A DNA stretch of 64,000 nt, taken from positions 310,001-374,000 of the forward strand of contig JAYRVH010000043.1 of NCBI GenBank assembly GCA_041918615.1, read 5' to 3'. Below are positions 8,322 through 16,518 of the stretch, in pieces; the first letter of the stretch is position 1, and each line of letters begins with the position of its first letter. Made by a program: the position numbers and the translations under genes. Under the pieces are notes generated by a model that was not told the DNA's origin, ran no database searches, and saw only the letters and a list, made by a program, of their open reading frames with translations. This DNA is from JAEUJM01 sp041918615 (GTDB lineage Bacteria > Actinomycetota > Acidimicrobiia > Acidimicrobiales > DATDAH01).

Positions 8322-9320
8322 TCAGTCCAGTTGGGCGGCCAACTCGGCCAGCGAGACCTCGGGACGGGCGCCGTAGTGGCTGATCACCTCGCCGGCGGCC
8401 AGCGCGGCCAGGCGCCCGCACCGGTCGAGGGGCTGGCCGCTGGTGAGCCCGTGCAGGAAGCCCGCGGCATAGAGGTCGCCGGCGCCGGTGGTGTCGACCA
8501 CGGGGCCCCGGGGGTGGATGTCGATGGCATGGGTCGCGTCGGCCGTGACGATGAGCGACCCCTTCTCGCTGCGCGTGAGGCAGGCGATCTCGCAGTGGCC
8601 CGACACCAGGTCGCGCGCCTCGTCGAAGCGGTCGACCTCGTAGAGCGAGGTGATCTCGCTCTCGTTCGCGAACAACACGTCGACCCGCTCCTCGACGAGC
8701 GTCCGGAACTCGTCGCGGTACCGGTCGACGCAGAACGAGTCGGACAGGCTCAGGGCCACCCGGTTGCCGGCGGCGCGGGCATGGTCCATGGCCTTCACGA
8801 TGGCGTCCTTGGCCGACGGGACGTCCCACAGGTAGCCCTCGCACAACACCACCCGCCCGCGGGTCACGAGGCCCTCGTCGATGTCGTCCGGCCCCAGGTT
8901 CCCCGCGGTGCCGAGGTAGGTGCTCAGCGTGCGCTCGGCGTCGGGCGTCACGGCAATCAGGCAACGGGCGGTGGAAGGGCCCGCGGTGGCCGGCGGGGCC
9001 TCGAAGGCGATGCCCATCGCCGTGATGTCGTGGGTGAAGATCGCGCCGAGCTGATCGTCACGGACCTTGCCCACGAAGCCCCCGGAACCGCCGAAGGAGG
9101 CGACGCCCGCTACGGTGTTGGCCACCGAACCACCCGACGTCTCCTCGGCCGGCGGCATGGCGGCGTACAGCAGCTCGGCGCGGTCGGCGTCGATGAGGCC
9201 CATCGCTCCCTTCACGAGTTCCTGCTCGACGAGGAAGGATTCGTCGACCGGACTGATCACATCGACGATGGCGTTGCCGATACCCACCACATCGAGGGGA
9301 GAACGAGAGTTGGCTGTCAC
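8322..9320 (-). CDS. PfkB-family kinase (adenosine/ribokinase-like)
   Basis: 332 residues, full length for the family. The N-terminus reads VVGIGNAIVDVI; the Gly-Gly substrate loop is GGSVANTVAGVASFGG; the C-terminal PfkB signature DTTGAGDLYAAGF at about 276-288 contains the anion hole and the catalytic base Asp282. The arrangement is closest to the adenosine-kinase branch of the family, but the sugar or nucleoside substrate is not settled. The GTG start has no Shine-Dalgarno. It stands alone, facing away from the divergent aminopeptidase. Confidence 0.87.
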   Translation of the reverse strand: MTANSRSPLDVVGIGNAIVDVISPVDESFLVEQELVKGAMGLIDADRAELLYAAMPPAEETSGGSVANTVAGVASFGGSGGFVGKVRDDQLGAIFTHDITAMGIAFEAPPATAGPSTARCLIAVTPDAERTLSTYLGTAGNLGPDDIDEGLVTRGRVVLCEGYLWDVPSAKDAIVKAMDHARAAGNRVALSLSDSFCVDRYRDEFRTLVEERVDVLFANESEITSLYEVDRFDEARDLVSGHCEIACLTRSEKGSLIVTADATHAIDIHPRGPVVDTTGAGDLYAAGFLHGLTSGQPLDRCGRLAALAAGEVISHYGARPEVSLAELAAQLD

Positions 9321-9421
9321 GAGGCGGGGACCTTATCGCTGGCTCCTCGCTCACGCTCATCGTCGATCATCGCGGTCCTCTCGCCCCTCGCCGATCGCCG
9401 TGCCGCCACCCTCCGAGCACT

Positions 9422-9427
9422 TAGCCT
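9422..9427 (+). promoter_or_regulatory. Leaderless -10 element (TAGCCT) for the aminopeptidase
   Basis: TAGCCT lies 7 nt before the ATG at 9435; no Shine-Dalgarno is present. Confidence 0.45.
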
Positions 9428-9434
9428 CTGACTG

Positions 9435-11984
9435 ATGGATCCCGTCCGCCTTCCTCGAACGGTGGTGCCGTCGCACTACGACCTGTCGCTCGCTCCCGAT
9501 CTGGAGGCGGGCACCTTCGCGGGCCGGGTGGCGATCACCGTCGACGTCACCGACGCCGTGGACCACGTCGTGCTCAACGCCGTCGAGCTCACGGTCCACG
9601 AGGCCTGGCTCGAGAACCCGGACGGCATCCGCCGCAACGCCACCGTCACCCTCGACGAGCACACCGAACGGGCCACCCTCACCCTCGAAGAGCCCGCCGC
9701 GGCAGGCGCCTGGACGGTCAACCTCCTGTTCGCCGGAATCCTGAACGACAAGCTGCGCGGCTTCTACCGCAGCACCTTCGTCGACGACGACGGTGCCGAG
9801 CGCGTCATCGCCACCACCCAGTTCGAGTCCACCTCGGCGCGGCGGGCATTCCCCTGCTGGGACGAGCCCGACTTCAAGGCCACCTTCGCCATCACGCTCG
9901 TCGTCCCCGACGACCTGCTCGCCATCTCCAATGCGGCGGAGGCCGGACGCTCACCGGCCGGTGAGGGGTTGGTCGCCGTGCACTTCGCGGACACCATGGT
10001 CATGTCCACCTACCTGGTGGCGTTCGTCGTCGGGCCGCTCGAGGTCACGGGGCCGGTCGACGCCGGCGGCACGCCACTACGGGTGGTGCACCCGCCCGGG
10101 AAGGGCCACCTCGCCACCTTTGCACTCGAGGTCGGCGCCTTCGCCCTCGCCTTCTTCGAGGACTACTACGCCATCGCCTACCCGGGCGACAAGCTCGATC
10201 TGGTGGCCGTCCCCGACTTCGCGTTCGGCGCCATGGAGAACCTGGGCTGTGTGACCTTCCGAGAGGTGCTGCTGCTGGTCGATCCCGATGCAGTCACCCA
10301 GCCCGAGCTTCAGCGTGTGGTCGACGTGATCGCCCACGAACTGGCCCACATGTGGTTCGGCGACCTGGTGACGATGAAGTGGTGGAACGGCATCTGGCTC
10401 AACGAGGCCTTCGCCACCTTCATGGAGATGCTGGTCACCGACGCCTTTCGCCCCGAGTGGGACCGCTGGGCCGATTTCGGCCTGTCCCGCACCGCCGCCT
10501 TCGACATCGACTCGTTGGCTTCCACCCGGCCCATCGAGTTCGAGGTCGTCTCACCGGCCGACTGCGAGGGCATGTTCGACGTGCTCACCTACCAGAAGGG
10601 CGCCGCCGTCGTGCGGATGCTCGAGCAGTACCTCGGCGCAGATGCGTTCCGATCCGGGATCCGGCACTACCTGGCCACCCACCAGTACGGCAACACGGAG
10701 ACCACCGACCTGTGGGACGCCATCGAAGAGGCCAACCCCCACCTCCCGGTGCGCAAGATGATGGACGCCTGGATCTTCCAGCGGGGCTACCCGGTGGTCG
10801 ACGTGACCCGCGACGGCGCCGGGCTCGCCGTCAGCGTCGACCAACGCCGATTCCTGTACGACGGCAGCGACACCGACGCGCAGTGGGAGATCCCACTCAT
10901 CGTCACGATGGGAGGCGGTGACGACGAGCACAAGTGGCAGGAGACCCGCAAGGTCCTGCTGGGCGAGGCCCCCTTCGAGCTGCACGGGCGCTTCGAGTGG
11001 CTCATGGCCAACGCCGGCGGAAGCGGTTTCTACCGTGTGCACTACGACCCGACGCTGCGGGCGGCGATCACGGGCAACCTCGCGGCGCTCTCCCCCGTCG
11101 AGCGCTACGGCCTGGTCGACGACTCCTGGGCATCCGTGCTCGCCGCTGACACGACCGCCGCCGAGTTCTGCGACCTGGCAGCCGCCTTCGCCGACGAGAC
11201 CGACCTCGCGGTCTGGCAGCGCCTCCTCGGCGCGCTGGATGCACTCCATCGACTGCTCGACGGTGACGGCCTCGTCTCCTTCCGGGTATTTGCCGCGTCA
11301 CTCGTCGATCCCGCCTACCGGCGCCTGGGCGACCACCCGGTCGGCGGCGAGGCCGACCGCGACCGCGAATTGCGCGCCGCACTGTTCGCGGCGCTCGGCG
11401 ACCTGGGTTCGAGCGTCGAGGTGCAGGACCGATCCCGTGTCCTGCACACCCGCTACCTCGCCGACCCCGGATCCGTCGATCCGAGCATGACCGCCGCTGC
11501 GGTCGCCGTGCTGGCCGCCACGGGCGGCGCCGACGACTACGCCACGTTCCTCGACCGGTTCACCCACGCGACCACGCCGCAGGAGGAGCAGCGCTACCTG
11601 CGCTCCCTGGCCGACTTCCGAGACCCCGACCTGTTCGACAAGACGCTCGCCATGACCCTGTCCGACGACGTACGCAGCCAGGACGCCCCGTTCGTGCTCC
11701 GCCGGTCGCTGGCGAACCGAGAACGGGGCGCCGATGCCTGGGCCTTCGTCAAGGACCGCTGGGACGACATCGGCGAGCGCTTCCCTTCGAGCAGCATCGC
11801 CCGCCTGCTCGAAGGCGTCCGGTCGCTCTCCACTCCCGGGCTCGCGGCCGACGTGGCCGCCTTCCTCGACGCGCACCCGGTACCCCAGGGCGCGAAGACG
11901 ATCACCCAGCACCTCGAGCGGCTCCGCGTCAACGTCGCGCTCAGAGAACGCGAGTCCGGCCGTCTCGCCGACCGGTTCGCCTGA
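9435..11984 (+). CDS. M1-family aminopeptidase (PepN/ERAP-like)
   Basis: 849 residues. The exopeptidase motif GAMEN is at 265-269; the zinc site is HELAH (His301, His305) with third ligand Glu324 in WLNEAFATF. The N-terminal beta-saddle and a C-terminal ERAP1-like helical domain (about 520-840) are both present, so the enzyme is complete. M1 enzymes release N-terminal residues from peptides in the cytoplasm; there is no signal peptide. The metallophosphoesterase starts 4 nt after its stop, so the two are probably co-transcribed. Confidence 0.95.
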   Translation: MDPVRLPRTVVPSHYDLSLAPDLEAGTFAGRVAITVDVTDAVDHVVLNAVELTVHEAWLENPDGIRRNATVTLDEHTERATLTLEEPAAAGAWTVNLLFAGILNDKLRGFYRSTFVDDDGAERVIATTQFESTSARRAFPCWDEPDFKATFAITLVVPDDLLAISNAAEAGRSPAGEGLVAVHFADTMVMSTYLVAFVVGPLEVTGPVDAGGTPLRVVHPPGKGHLATFALEVGAFALAFFEDYYAIAYPGDKLDLVAVPDFAFGAMENLGCVTFREVLLLVDPDAVTQPELQRVVDVIAHELAHMWFGDLVTMKWWNGIWLNEAFATFMEMLVTDAFRPEWDRWADFGLSRTAAFDIDSLASTRPIEFEVVSPADCEGMFDVLTYQKGAAVVRMLEQYLGADAFRSGIRHYLATHQYGNTETTDLWDAIEEANPHLPVRKMMDAWIFQRGYPVVDVTRDGAGLAVSVDQRRFLYDGSDTDAQWEIPLIVTMGGGDDEHKWQETRKVLLGEAPFELHGRFEWLMANAGGSGFYRVHYDPTLRAAITGNLAALSPVERYGLVDDSWASVLAADTTAAEFCDLAAAFADETDLAVWQRLLGALDALHRLLDGDGLVSFRVFAASLVDPAYRRLGDHPVGGEADRDRELRAALFAALGDLGSSVEVQDRSRVLHTRYLADPGSVDPSMTAAAVAVLAATGGADDYATFLDRFTHATTPQEEQRYLRSLADFRDPDLFDKTLAMTLSDDVRSQDAPFVLRRSLANRERGADAWAFVKDRWDDIGERFPSSSIARLLEGVRSLSTPGLAADVAAFLDAHPVPQGAKTITQHLERLRVNVALRERESGRLADRFA

Positions 11985-11988
11985 TCCC

Positions 11989-13119
11989 GTGACGAGCCCA
12001 CGTGCCGCCCGATTGGGCATCTTCGCGGTCGACGAGACCGAGGTGCAGGTCGCCTGGGGCCGGTTGGGCCCGGGCCGCGTCGAGCTCTCGGTGGGTGACG
12101 ACGCGGTCGAGGTCCACTCCGACGGCGGCCCCGGCGTGCTGTCGTTCTCCGGGCTTCCCGCCGACACGCCGGGCGAGGTGCTGCTCACCGGGCCAGGGGT
12201 ACCGGGGGGACGGGCGGCATTGTCGTTCCACACCCTCGCCTCGCTCCCCGGGCCAGAGCTCTACCGATTCGCCACGGTGAGCGACCTGCACCTCGGCTGC
12301 CGGAACTTCGGCGTGCTCCGTCGCATGCGGGAGCGGCCCCAGCCCGAAGAGATCTACACCCTGCGCACCGCCCGCGCCGCCCTCACCGAGGCCAGGGAGT
12401 GGGGTGCTCAACGGTTGGTCGCGAAGGGCGACATCACCCACCACGGCATGATCGACCAATGGGAGACCTTCGGCAGGCTCGTCGAGGAGGTCGGGCTCCC
12501 CACCGAGGCCATCCCTGGGAACCACGACGTGGAGTCCATCCGCGAGATCCTGCCCAACGACGCCCTCGAGAAGATCGGCCTCGAGCCCATCCCGGAAGGT
12601 TGGCGCACCGTGGACGTGCCCGGGCTGCGGCTGGTGCTCCTCGACTCGACCCGCCTCGACACGAGACGAGGTCACATCTCCCACCTGCACGAGGTCGTCC
12701 GCGATGCCCTCACCACCACCGACGGCCCCGTCTGGATCGGCCTCCACCACCACCTCGAGCCGTTCCATCTGGCCTACTTCTACCCACCGGGGGTGCGCGG
12801 CCATCACACGGGCCGCTTCCTCGACGAGGTGATCGCGGCCAACCCGGCGGCCTTCGTCTCGTCGGGCCACACGCACCGCAACCGACGGCGCCGGTACGGT
12901 CCCGTCATGCTCACCGAGGTGGGCTCGCCCGAGGACTACCCGGGGACCTGGGCCGGCTACACCGTCCACGAGACCGGCATCCGCCAGGTGGTACGACGCA
13001 TCGCCGATCCACGATGCGTGCCGTGGATCGAGTACTCCCGACGGGCATTCGGAACGCTGTGGGGTCGCTGGTCGCCGGGCCGGCTCGACCATCGCTGCTT
13101 CAACCACCTGTGGCCTTGA
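11989..13119 (+). CDS. Calcineurin-like metallophosphoesterase
   Basis: 376 residues from a GTG 4 nt after the aminopeptidase stop. After an ~85-residue beta-rich N-terminal domain come the ordered metallophosphatase motifs: DLHLG, KGDITHHG, GNHDVES, the metal His cluster LHHHLEP, and GHTHRN. It is a two-metal phosphodiesterase or phosphatase of unknown substrate, probably cytoplasmic. The longer open frame to 11734 overlaps the aminopeptidase and is rejected. A dispersed repeat begins directly after its TGA. Confidence 0.88.
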   Translation: MTSPRAARLGIFAVDETEVQVAWGRLGPGRVELSVGDDAVEVHSDGGPGVLSFSGLPADTPGEVLLTGPGVPGGRAALSFHTLASLPGPELYRFATVSDLHLGCRNFGVLRRMRERPQPEEIYTLRTARAALTEAREWGAQRLVAKGDITHHGMIDQWETFGRLVEEVGLPTEAIPGNHDVESIREILPNDALEKIGLEPIPEGWRTVDVPGLRLVLLDSTRLDTRRGHISHLHEVVRDALTTTDGPVWIGLHHHLEPFHLAYFYPPGVRGHHTGRFLDEVIAANPAAFVSSGHTHRNRRRRYGPVMLTEVGSPEDYPGTWAGYTVHETGIRQVVRRIADPRCVPWIEYSRRAFGTLWGRWSPGRLDHRCFNHLWP

Positions 13120-13200
13120 CATTGGCTCCTCCTCCGTCGGAGCGCCTTCGGCATCCTGGACGGTAGGTGCCCGCTGCTCGGCTCCGCCACGCAGCCCCAC
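13120..13200 (-). repeat. Dispersed mini-ORF element, diverged copy R2
   Basis: On the minus strand this segment keeps the element's peptide frame (G-G-A-E-Q-R-A-P-T, then QDAEGAPTEEE) and ends in GGAGGAGGAG plus ATG, starting exactly at the stop codon of the plus-strand phosphoesterase. It is most like copy R1: both lie at convergent gene ends, and in both the terminal ATG leads nowhere useful. Confidence 0.75.
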
Positions 13201-13242
13201 GACCCCGTCGGAGCGCCTTCGCCATCCTGGACGGTAGGTGCC
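13135..13242 (-). repeat. Partial tandem duplication inside repeat R2
   Basis: A 37-bp block (13135-13171) recurs at 13206-13242 with one mismatch, a period of 71 bp. The second copy ends at the stop codon of the secreted-protein gene (13242-13244). The element has therefore partly duplicated here, as it has fully at 20421-20687. Confidence 0.85.
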
Positions 13243-14219
13243 TATCGGCAGCGGGCGGGCAGTGTCCGGGTCACCTGGCCCGAGTCGGGAGCCACCCGCA
13301 GGCACGTCGCGTCCACCGCTTCGAAGTCGGCACCGGTGAGGCCGAGCAGGTCTCGGAGGGCGTCGTTGTCCCAGTGCCCGTCCGGCGCCCCGCTCACGAA
13401 CCACGGCGAGCCGTTGTCGGCCAGGATCATGCCGTGGGTCTTCAGGGCGGCCAGGATCGCCCGCACCTCGCCGGTGTAACCCGAGATGTCGACGCCGGCC
13501 TTGAGCCGGAACCACGTGCCCATGGGCGGGAGCTTCGGGTCGTGGTTGCTCGACGCCTCGTGACGGGCCGGCCAGACGTAGGTGTCGCGGGTGGCGGGCG
13601 CGGTGAACCGGAGCGCGTGGTCGATCACACCGCGGTGGGCCTCATCCCACCGAACGAGCCCGGGGAGTATGGGCAGCCCCGCGGCGTCGGCAGAGGTCCA
13701 ACCGGCGGGACGCATCGCATTGGAGCCCAGGTCGTAGATCGCACCCGAGCCGGCCCGCCAACGCGTCGCGGTCACCCGGTGCGCGTCGTAGAGCTCGTAG
13801 AGACGGCACTTCCCAGTATCGACCGTGAGGACGTGCCGGTCGCCGGTACCGTTCCTGCCGCCTTCGATCTCGGGGTTCCTGCGGACGGGGTAGGGGCCGC
13901 GGTCGCTCTCGGACGCGTACAGGAAGCTCACCTGCACCCGGCGGGTCGCCGCATCGCCGACCATGAAGGGGATGCCGATCGGGCCACCGTCCCACAGCCC
14001 ACTCCCGAAGTCCGCCTTGACGCCGACGTCGCGTCCGATGCGCCGCACGTACGCCGCCGACTGCGGGAGCACCGGCAGGTCCGAGACATCGGCGTGCCAG
14101 TAGTTGTCTTCGGGGAACACCTGGCAGTGGGCCAGCGGCGCGGCGCTCGCCGTCGGGACGACTCCGCCGGCCAACGCGACCAGCGCGGCCCCGGCCGTTG
14201 CGAAGAGGAGCCTTCTCAT
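13242..14219 (-). CDS. Secreted protein of unknown function, 325 residues
   Basis: The ATG at 14219 (MRRLLFATAGAAL...) opens a clear Sec signal peptide: two Arg, a hydrophobic core and a cleavage site near TASAAP. The mature part has a VFPEDNYWHADVSDLPV start, many aromatic residues and three Cys, and a glycine/tryptophan-rich middle. I recall similar extracellular proteins in actinobacteria and other phyla with no assigned function; none is proposed. A GTG two codons earlier is an alternative start. The gene ends in the R2 repeat. Confidence 0.75.
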   Translation of the reverse strand: MRRLLFATAGAALVALAGGVVPTASAAPLAHCQVFPEDNYWHADVSDLPVLPQSAAYVRRIGRDVGVKADFGSGLWDGGPIGIPFMVGDAATRRVQVSFLYASESDRGPYPVRRNPEIEGGRNGTGDRHVLTVDTGKCRLYELYDAHRVTATRWRAGSGAIYDLGSNAMRPAGWTSADAAGLPILPGLVRWDEAHRGVIDHALRFTAPATRDTYVWPARHEASSNHDPKLPPMGTWFRLKAGVDISGYTGEVRAILAALKTHGMILADNGSPWFVSGAPDGHWDNDALRDLLGLTGADFEAVDATCLRVAPDSGQVTRTLPARCR

Positions 14220-14255
14220 GGCCACGGGTATCGGCTGTCCACCGGGCCGGCTTGA

Positions 14256-14918
14256 TCACACCAGGGAGAGGACGAGGCCGGCCTGGGCGAGGTGGTAGGT
14301 GACCATGATCGCCACCGGCCCCCACGCGTAGGACTTCACGAACCGGTTCCAGCCGATCAGCGCGTCGGACGCGTAGAACGAGCATGCACCGGCGATGGCC
14401 AGGGCCGAGCCGGTGCCGATCGCGCACGCGACCATCGTGGAGATGACCGTGATGTAGGCCGCGACGGGCACGGTGAGCGCCGGCTCGTCGCCCGAGCGTA
14501 CCGACGAGATGATGTGGCGGCCGAGCGTGGCCATGGCCACGGCGACCAGCGCGATGCCCACGAGCAGCGAGCTTCCCGAGACCCCTTCGGTCACGAGGCC
14601 CACGATGTAGGCGACGTGGCCGACCAGGAACGACCCCAACCCGAGCACGAACCACTGCTCGCCGGGGAGCAGGGGTTCGTCGTCGCCGCCGATCATCAAG
14701 AAGATGTCCCCGCCCAGCGAGAACAAGAGTGCGACCACGAACCAGGCTCGGACCGTGGCATCAGCCGGGTCGAGGGCGAGGGCCACACCGATGAGCGCGA
14801 TCAGCGTCGCCGGCTTGCACACGAACTCGAGTCGTCGGTTCCGGGTGGCTCTCGATACCCAGTCCCCCAACGCGAATACGGTCGCCACCGCCAGGAGGCC
14901 CCACGTCAGTCCGGTCAT
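14256..14918 (-). CDS. YhhN-family membrane protein (lysoplasmalogenase-like)
   Basis: 220 residues with about eight hydrophobic segments. Family positions are present: CKPATLIAL near the N-terminus, FSLGGDIFLM, GHVAYIVGL, and the paired GACSFYASDALIGWNRF and TYHLAQAGL towards the C-terminus. YhhN/TMEM86 members hydrolyse the vinyl-ether bond of lysoplasmalogens; whether this one does is not shown. It stands 37 nt upstream of the secreted-protein gene on the same strand. Confidence 0.82.
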   Translation of the reverse strand: MTGLTWGLLAVATVFALGDWVSRATRNRRLEFVCKPATLIALIGVALALDPADATVRAWFVVALLFSLGGDIFLMIGGDDEPLLPGEQWFVLGLGSFLVGHVAYIVGLVTEGVSGSSLLVGIALVAVAMATLGRHIISSVRSGDEPALTVPVAAYITVISTMVACAIGTGSALAIAGACSFYASDALIGWNRFVKSYAWGPVAIMVTYHLAQAGLVLSLV

Positions 14919-14996
14919 CGCCCCAGTCTCGCCCAGTCGGCCCCTGGACGCGGGGTTCGGCGCCGACCGGATGATCTCGCGTCGCCGACCGCGGGG

Positions 14997-16217
14997 TCAG
15001 GGCTCCGATCGGGCCAACGCCAGCGCGTCCGTCCAGTCCATGCCCGTCTCGAGGCGCGGGCGCCACTGCATCACATGGCGGGGTCGATTCCAGCCGAGCG
15101 CGCCCACCAGTCGTCCGGCGCGCCCGTAGAGGGCCACGAAGCGGCGCTCGGCCACGTCGCCGTGCACCACCTCGACCTCGTCGCCAGGACCGGCGCGTCC
15201 GGCGAGTTGGATCTTGCGGTCATAGAGATCCGACCAGAACCACGGCACCGGCATGTAGGGCTCGGCCGCGCTGCCGTCGACCAGCAGGCGGCGGGCAGCC
15301 GCCGCACCCATCTCGATCGCGTTGTCCCAGTGCTCGACCCGCATGAGGTCGCCGCCGTATCGCCGGTTCGGCCAGCGGGCCACGTCGCCCGCAGCGACGA
15401 CGCCGGGCGCGGCCAGGCAGGTCTCGTCGCACACCACCCCGTTGTCGAGCGTGAGCCCCGAGCCTGCGAGCCACTCGGTGTTGGGGACCACCCCGATGCC
15501 GACGACCACCACCCCGGCCGCGACCGTCGAGCCGTCGGACAGGCGGACGCCGGTCACGTGCCCCGCGCCGTCGTGGTCGAAGCCGTCGACCCCGACCGCG
15601 AGGCGAAGGTCGACCCCGTTGTCGCGGTGGAGGTCGGCGCACAGCGCTCCCATCTCGGCGCCGAGCACCCGCTCGAGCGGCACCGGGAGCGCCTCGACCA
15701 CCGTGACTTCGAGACCACGGGCCCGGCACGAGGCCGCCACCTCGGACCCGATGAAGCCGGCGCCGATGACCACCACCCGCTCGGGGGCCCGTTCGAGATC
15801 GGCCCGCAGCGCCACGGCGTCGTCGAGCGTGCGCAGCACGTGCACCCCGGCGAGGGCGTCGTCGCCGATGGCGCGGGGTCGACAACCCGTCGCGACGACC
15901 AGGCCGTCGAAAGCGAGCCGCTCGCCACCCTCGAGCACGAGCGCCCGTTCACCGAGGTCGAGCGACATCGCCCGATGGCCGAGTCGCCAGTCGAAGGGCT
16001 CGAGCGCAGGCGGCTCGACCGGGGCCGCCGTGGGCAGCGTGACCCGGTCGATGTCCCAGTCGCCGGTGAGCACCTGCTTCGACAGCGGGGGCCGGTCGTA
16101 GGGCCGGTGCGGCTCGTCACCGACGAGGGTGAGCGCACCGTCGAAGCCCCGGGTGCGCAGGGCCTCCGCGGCACGGAACCCGGCCAGTGACGCGCCCACG
16201 ACGACGATGCGATCCAT
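14997..16217 (-). CDS. NAD(P)H-dependent ferredoxin reductase (FAD, rubredoxin/P450-type)
   Basis: 406 residues from the ATG at 16217. FAD motif VVVGASLAGFRAAEALR at residues 5-20, the DRPPLSK segment that follows it in this family, an NAD(P) motif VVIGAGFIGSEVAA near the middle, and the C-terminal FAD contact ALGVAAAGDVARW-type segment are all present. It is the ThcD/RubB/CamA type of reductase passing electrons from NAD(P)H to a small ferredoxin for a P450 or oxygenase. The ferredoxin gene lies 42 nt upstream on the same strand. No P450 is in the window. Confidence 0.9.
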   Translation of the reverse strand: MDRIVVVGASLAGFRAAEALRTRGFDGALTLVGDEPHRPYDRPPLSKQVLTGDWDIDRVTLPTAAPVEPPALEPFDWRLGHRAMSLDLGERALVLEGGERLAFDGLVVATGCRPRAIGDDALAGVHVLRTLDDAVALRADLERAPERVVVIGAGFIGSEVAASCRARGLEVTVVEALPVPLERVLGAEMGALCADLHRDNGVDLRLAVGVDGFDHDGAGHVTGVRLSDGSTVAAGVVVVGIGVVPNTEWLAGSGLTLDNGVVCDETCLAAPGVVAAGDVARWPNRRYGGDLMRVEHWDNAIEMGAAAARRLLVDGSAAEPYMPVPWFWSDLYDRKIQLAGRAGPGDEVEVVHGDVAERRFVALYGRAGRLVGALGWNRPRHVMQWRPRLETGMDWTDALALARSEP

Positions 16218-16259
16218 CACGAGTTGATGATCCGATGCGCAGCCGGCGGTGGGCCGGTG

Positions 16260-16454
16260 TCAGTCCTCGGCGATGGAGATGGCCTGCTTGGGGCAGCGCC
16301 GCACGGCCTCTTCCAGCTTGGCGCGCATCTCCTCCGGCGGGTTCTCGTTCAGGACGTAGAGGAAGTCGTCGTCTCGGACCTCGAAGACCTCGGGGAGGAT
16401 CCCCATGCACACGGCGTTGCTCTCACACAGATCGAAGTCCACGACGACTCGCAT
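16260..16454 (-). CDS. Ferredoxin, P450-associated [3Fe-4S]-type
   Basis: 64 residues. Cluster ligands Cys10, Cys16 and Cys54 occur in LCESNAVC and RRCPKQAI, i.e. C-x2-N-x2-C...C-P, the actinobacterial P450-ferredoxin pattern in which the second of four usual Cys is replaced (here Asn13). A good AAGGG Shine-Dalgarno precedes the ATG. It should carry electrons from the adjacent reductase to an oxygenase that must be encoded elsewhere. Compare the second ferredoxin at 55140-55331, which lacks the first Cys. Confidence 0.9.
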   Translation of the reverse strand: MRVVVDFDLCESNAVCMGILPEVFEVRDDDFLYVLNENPPEEMRAKLEEAVRRCPKQAISIAED

Positions 16455-16518
16455 TGGTGTCCCTTCTCAGGTTCAGGAAGACGGCTGGCCCTCATCATGC
16501 CCCACGCCGCCGTCCCGC

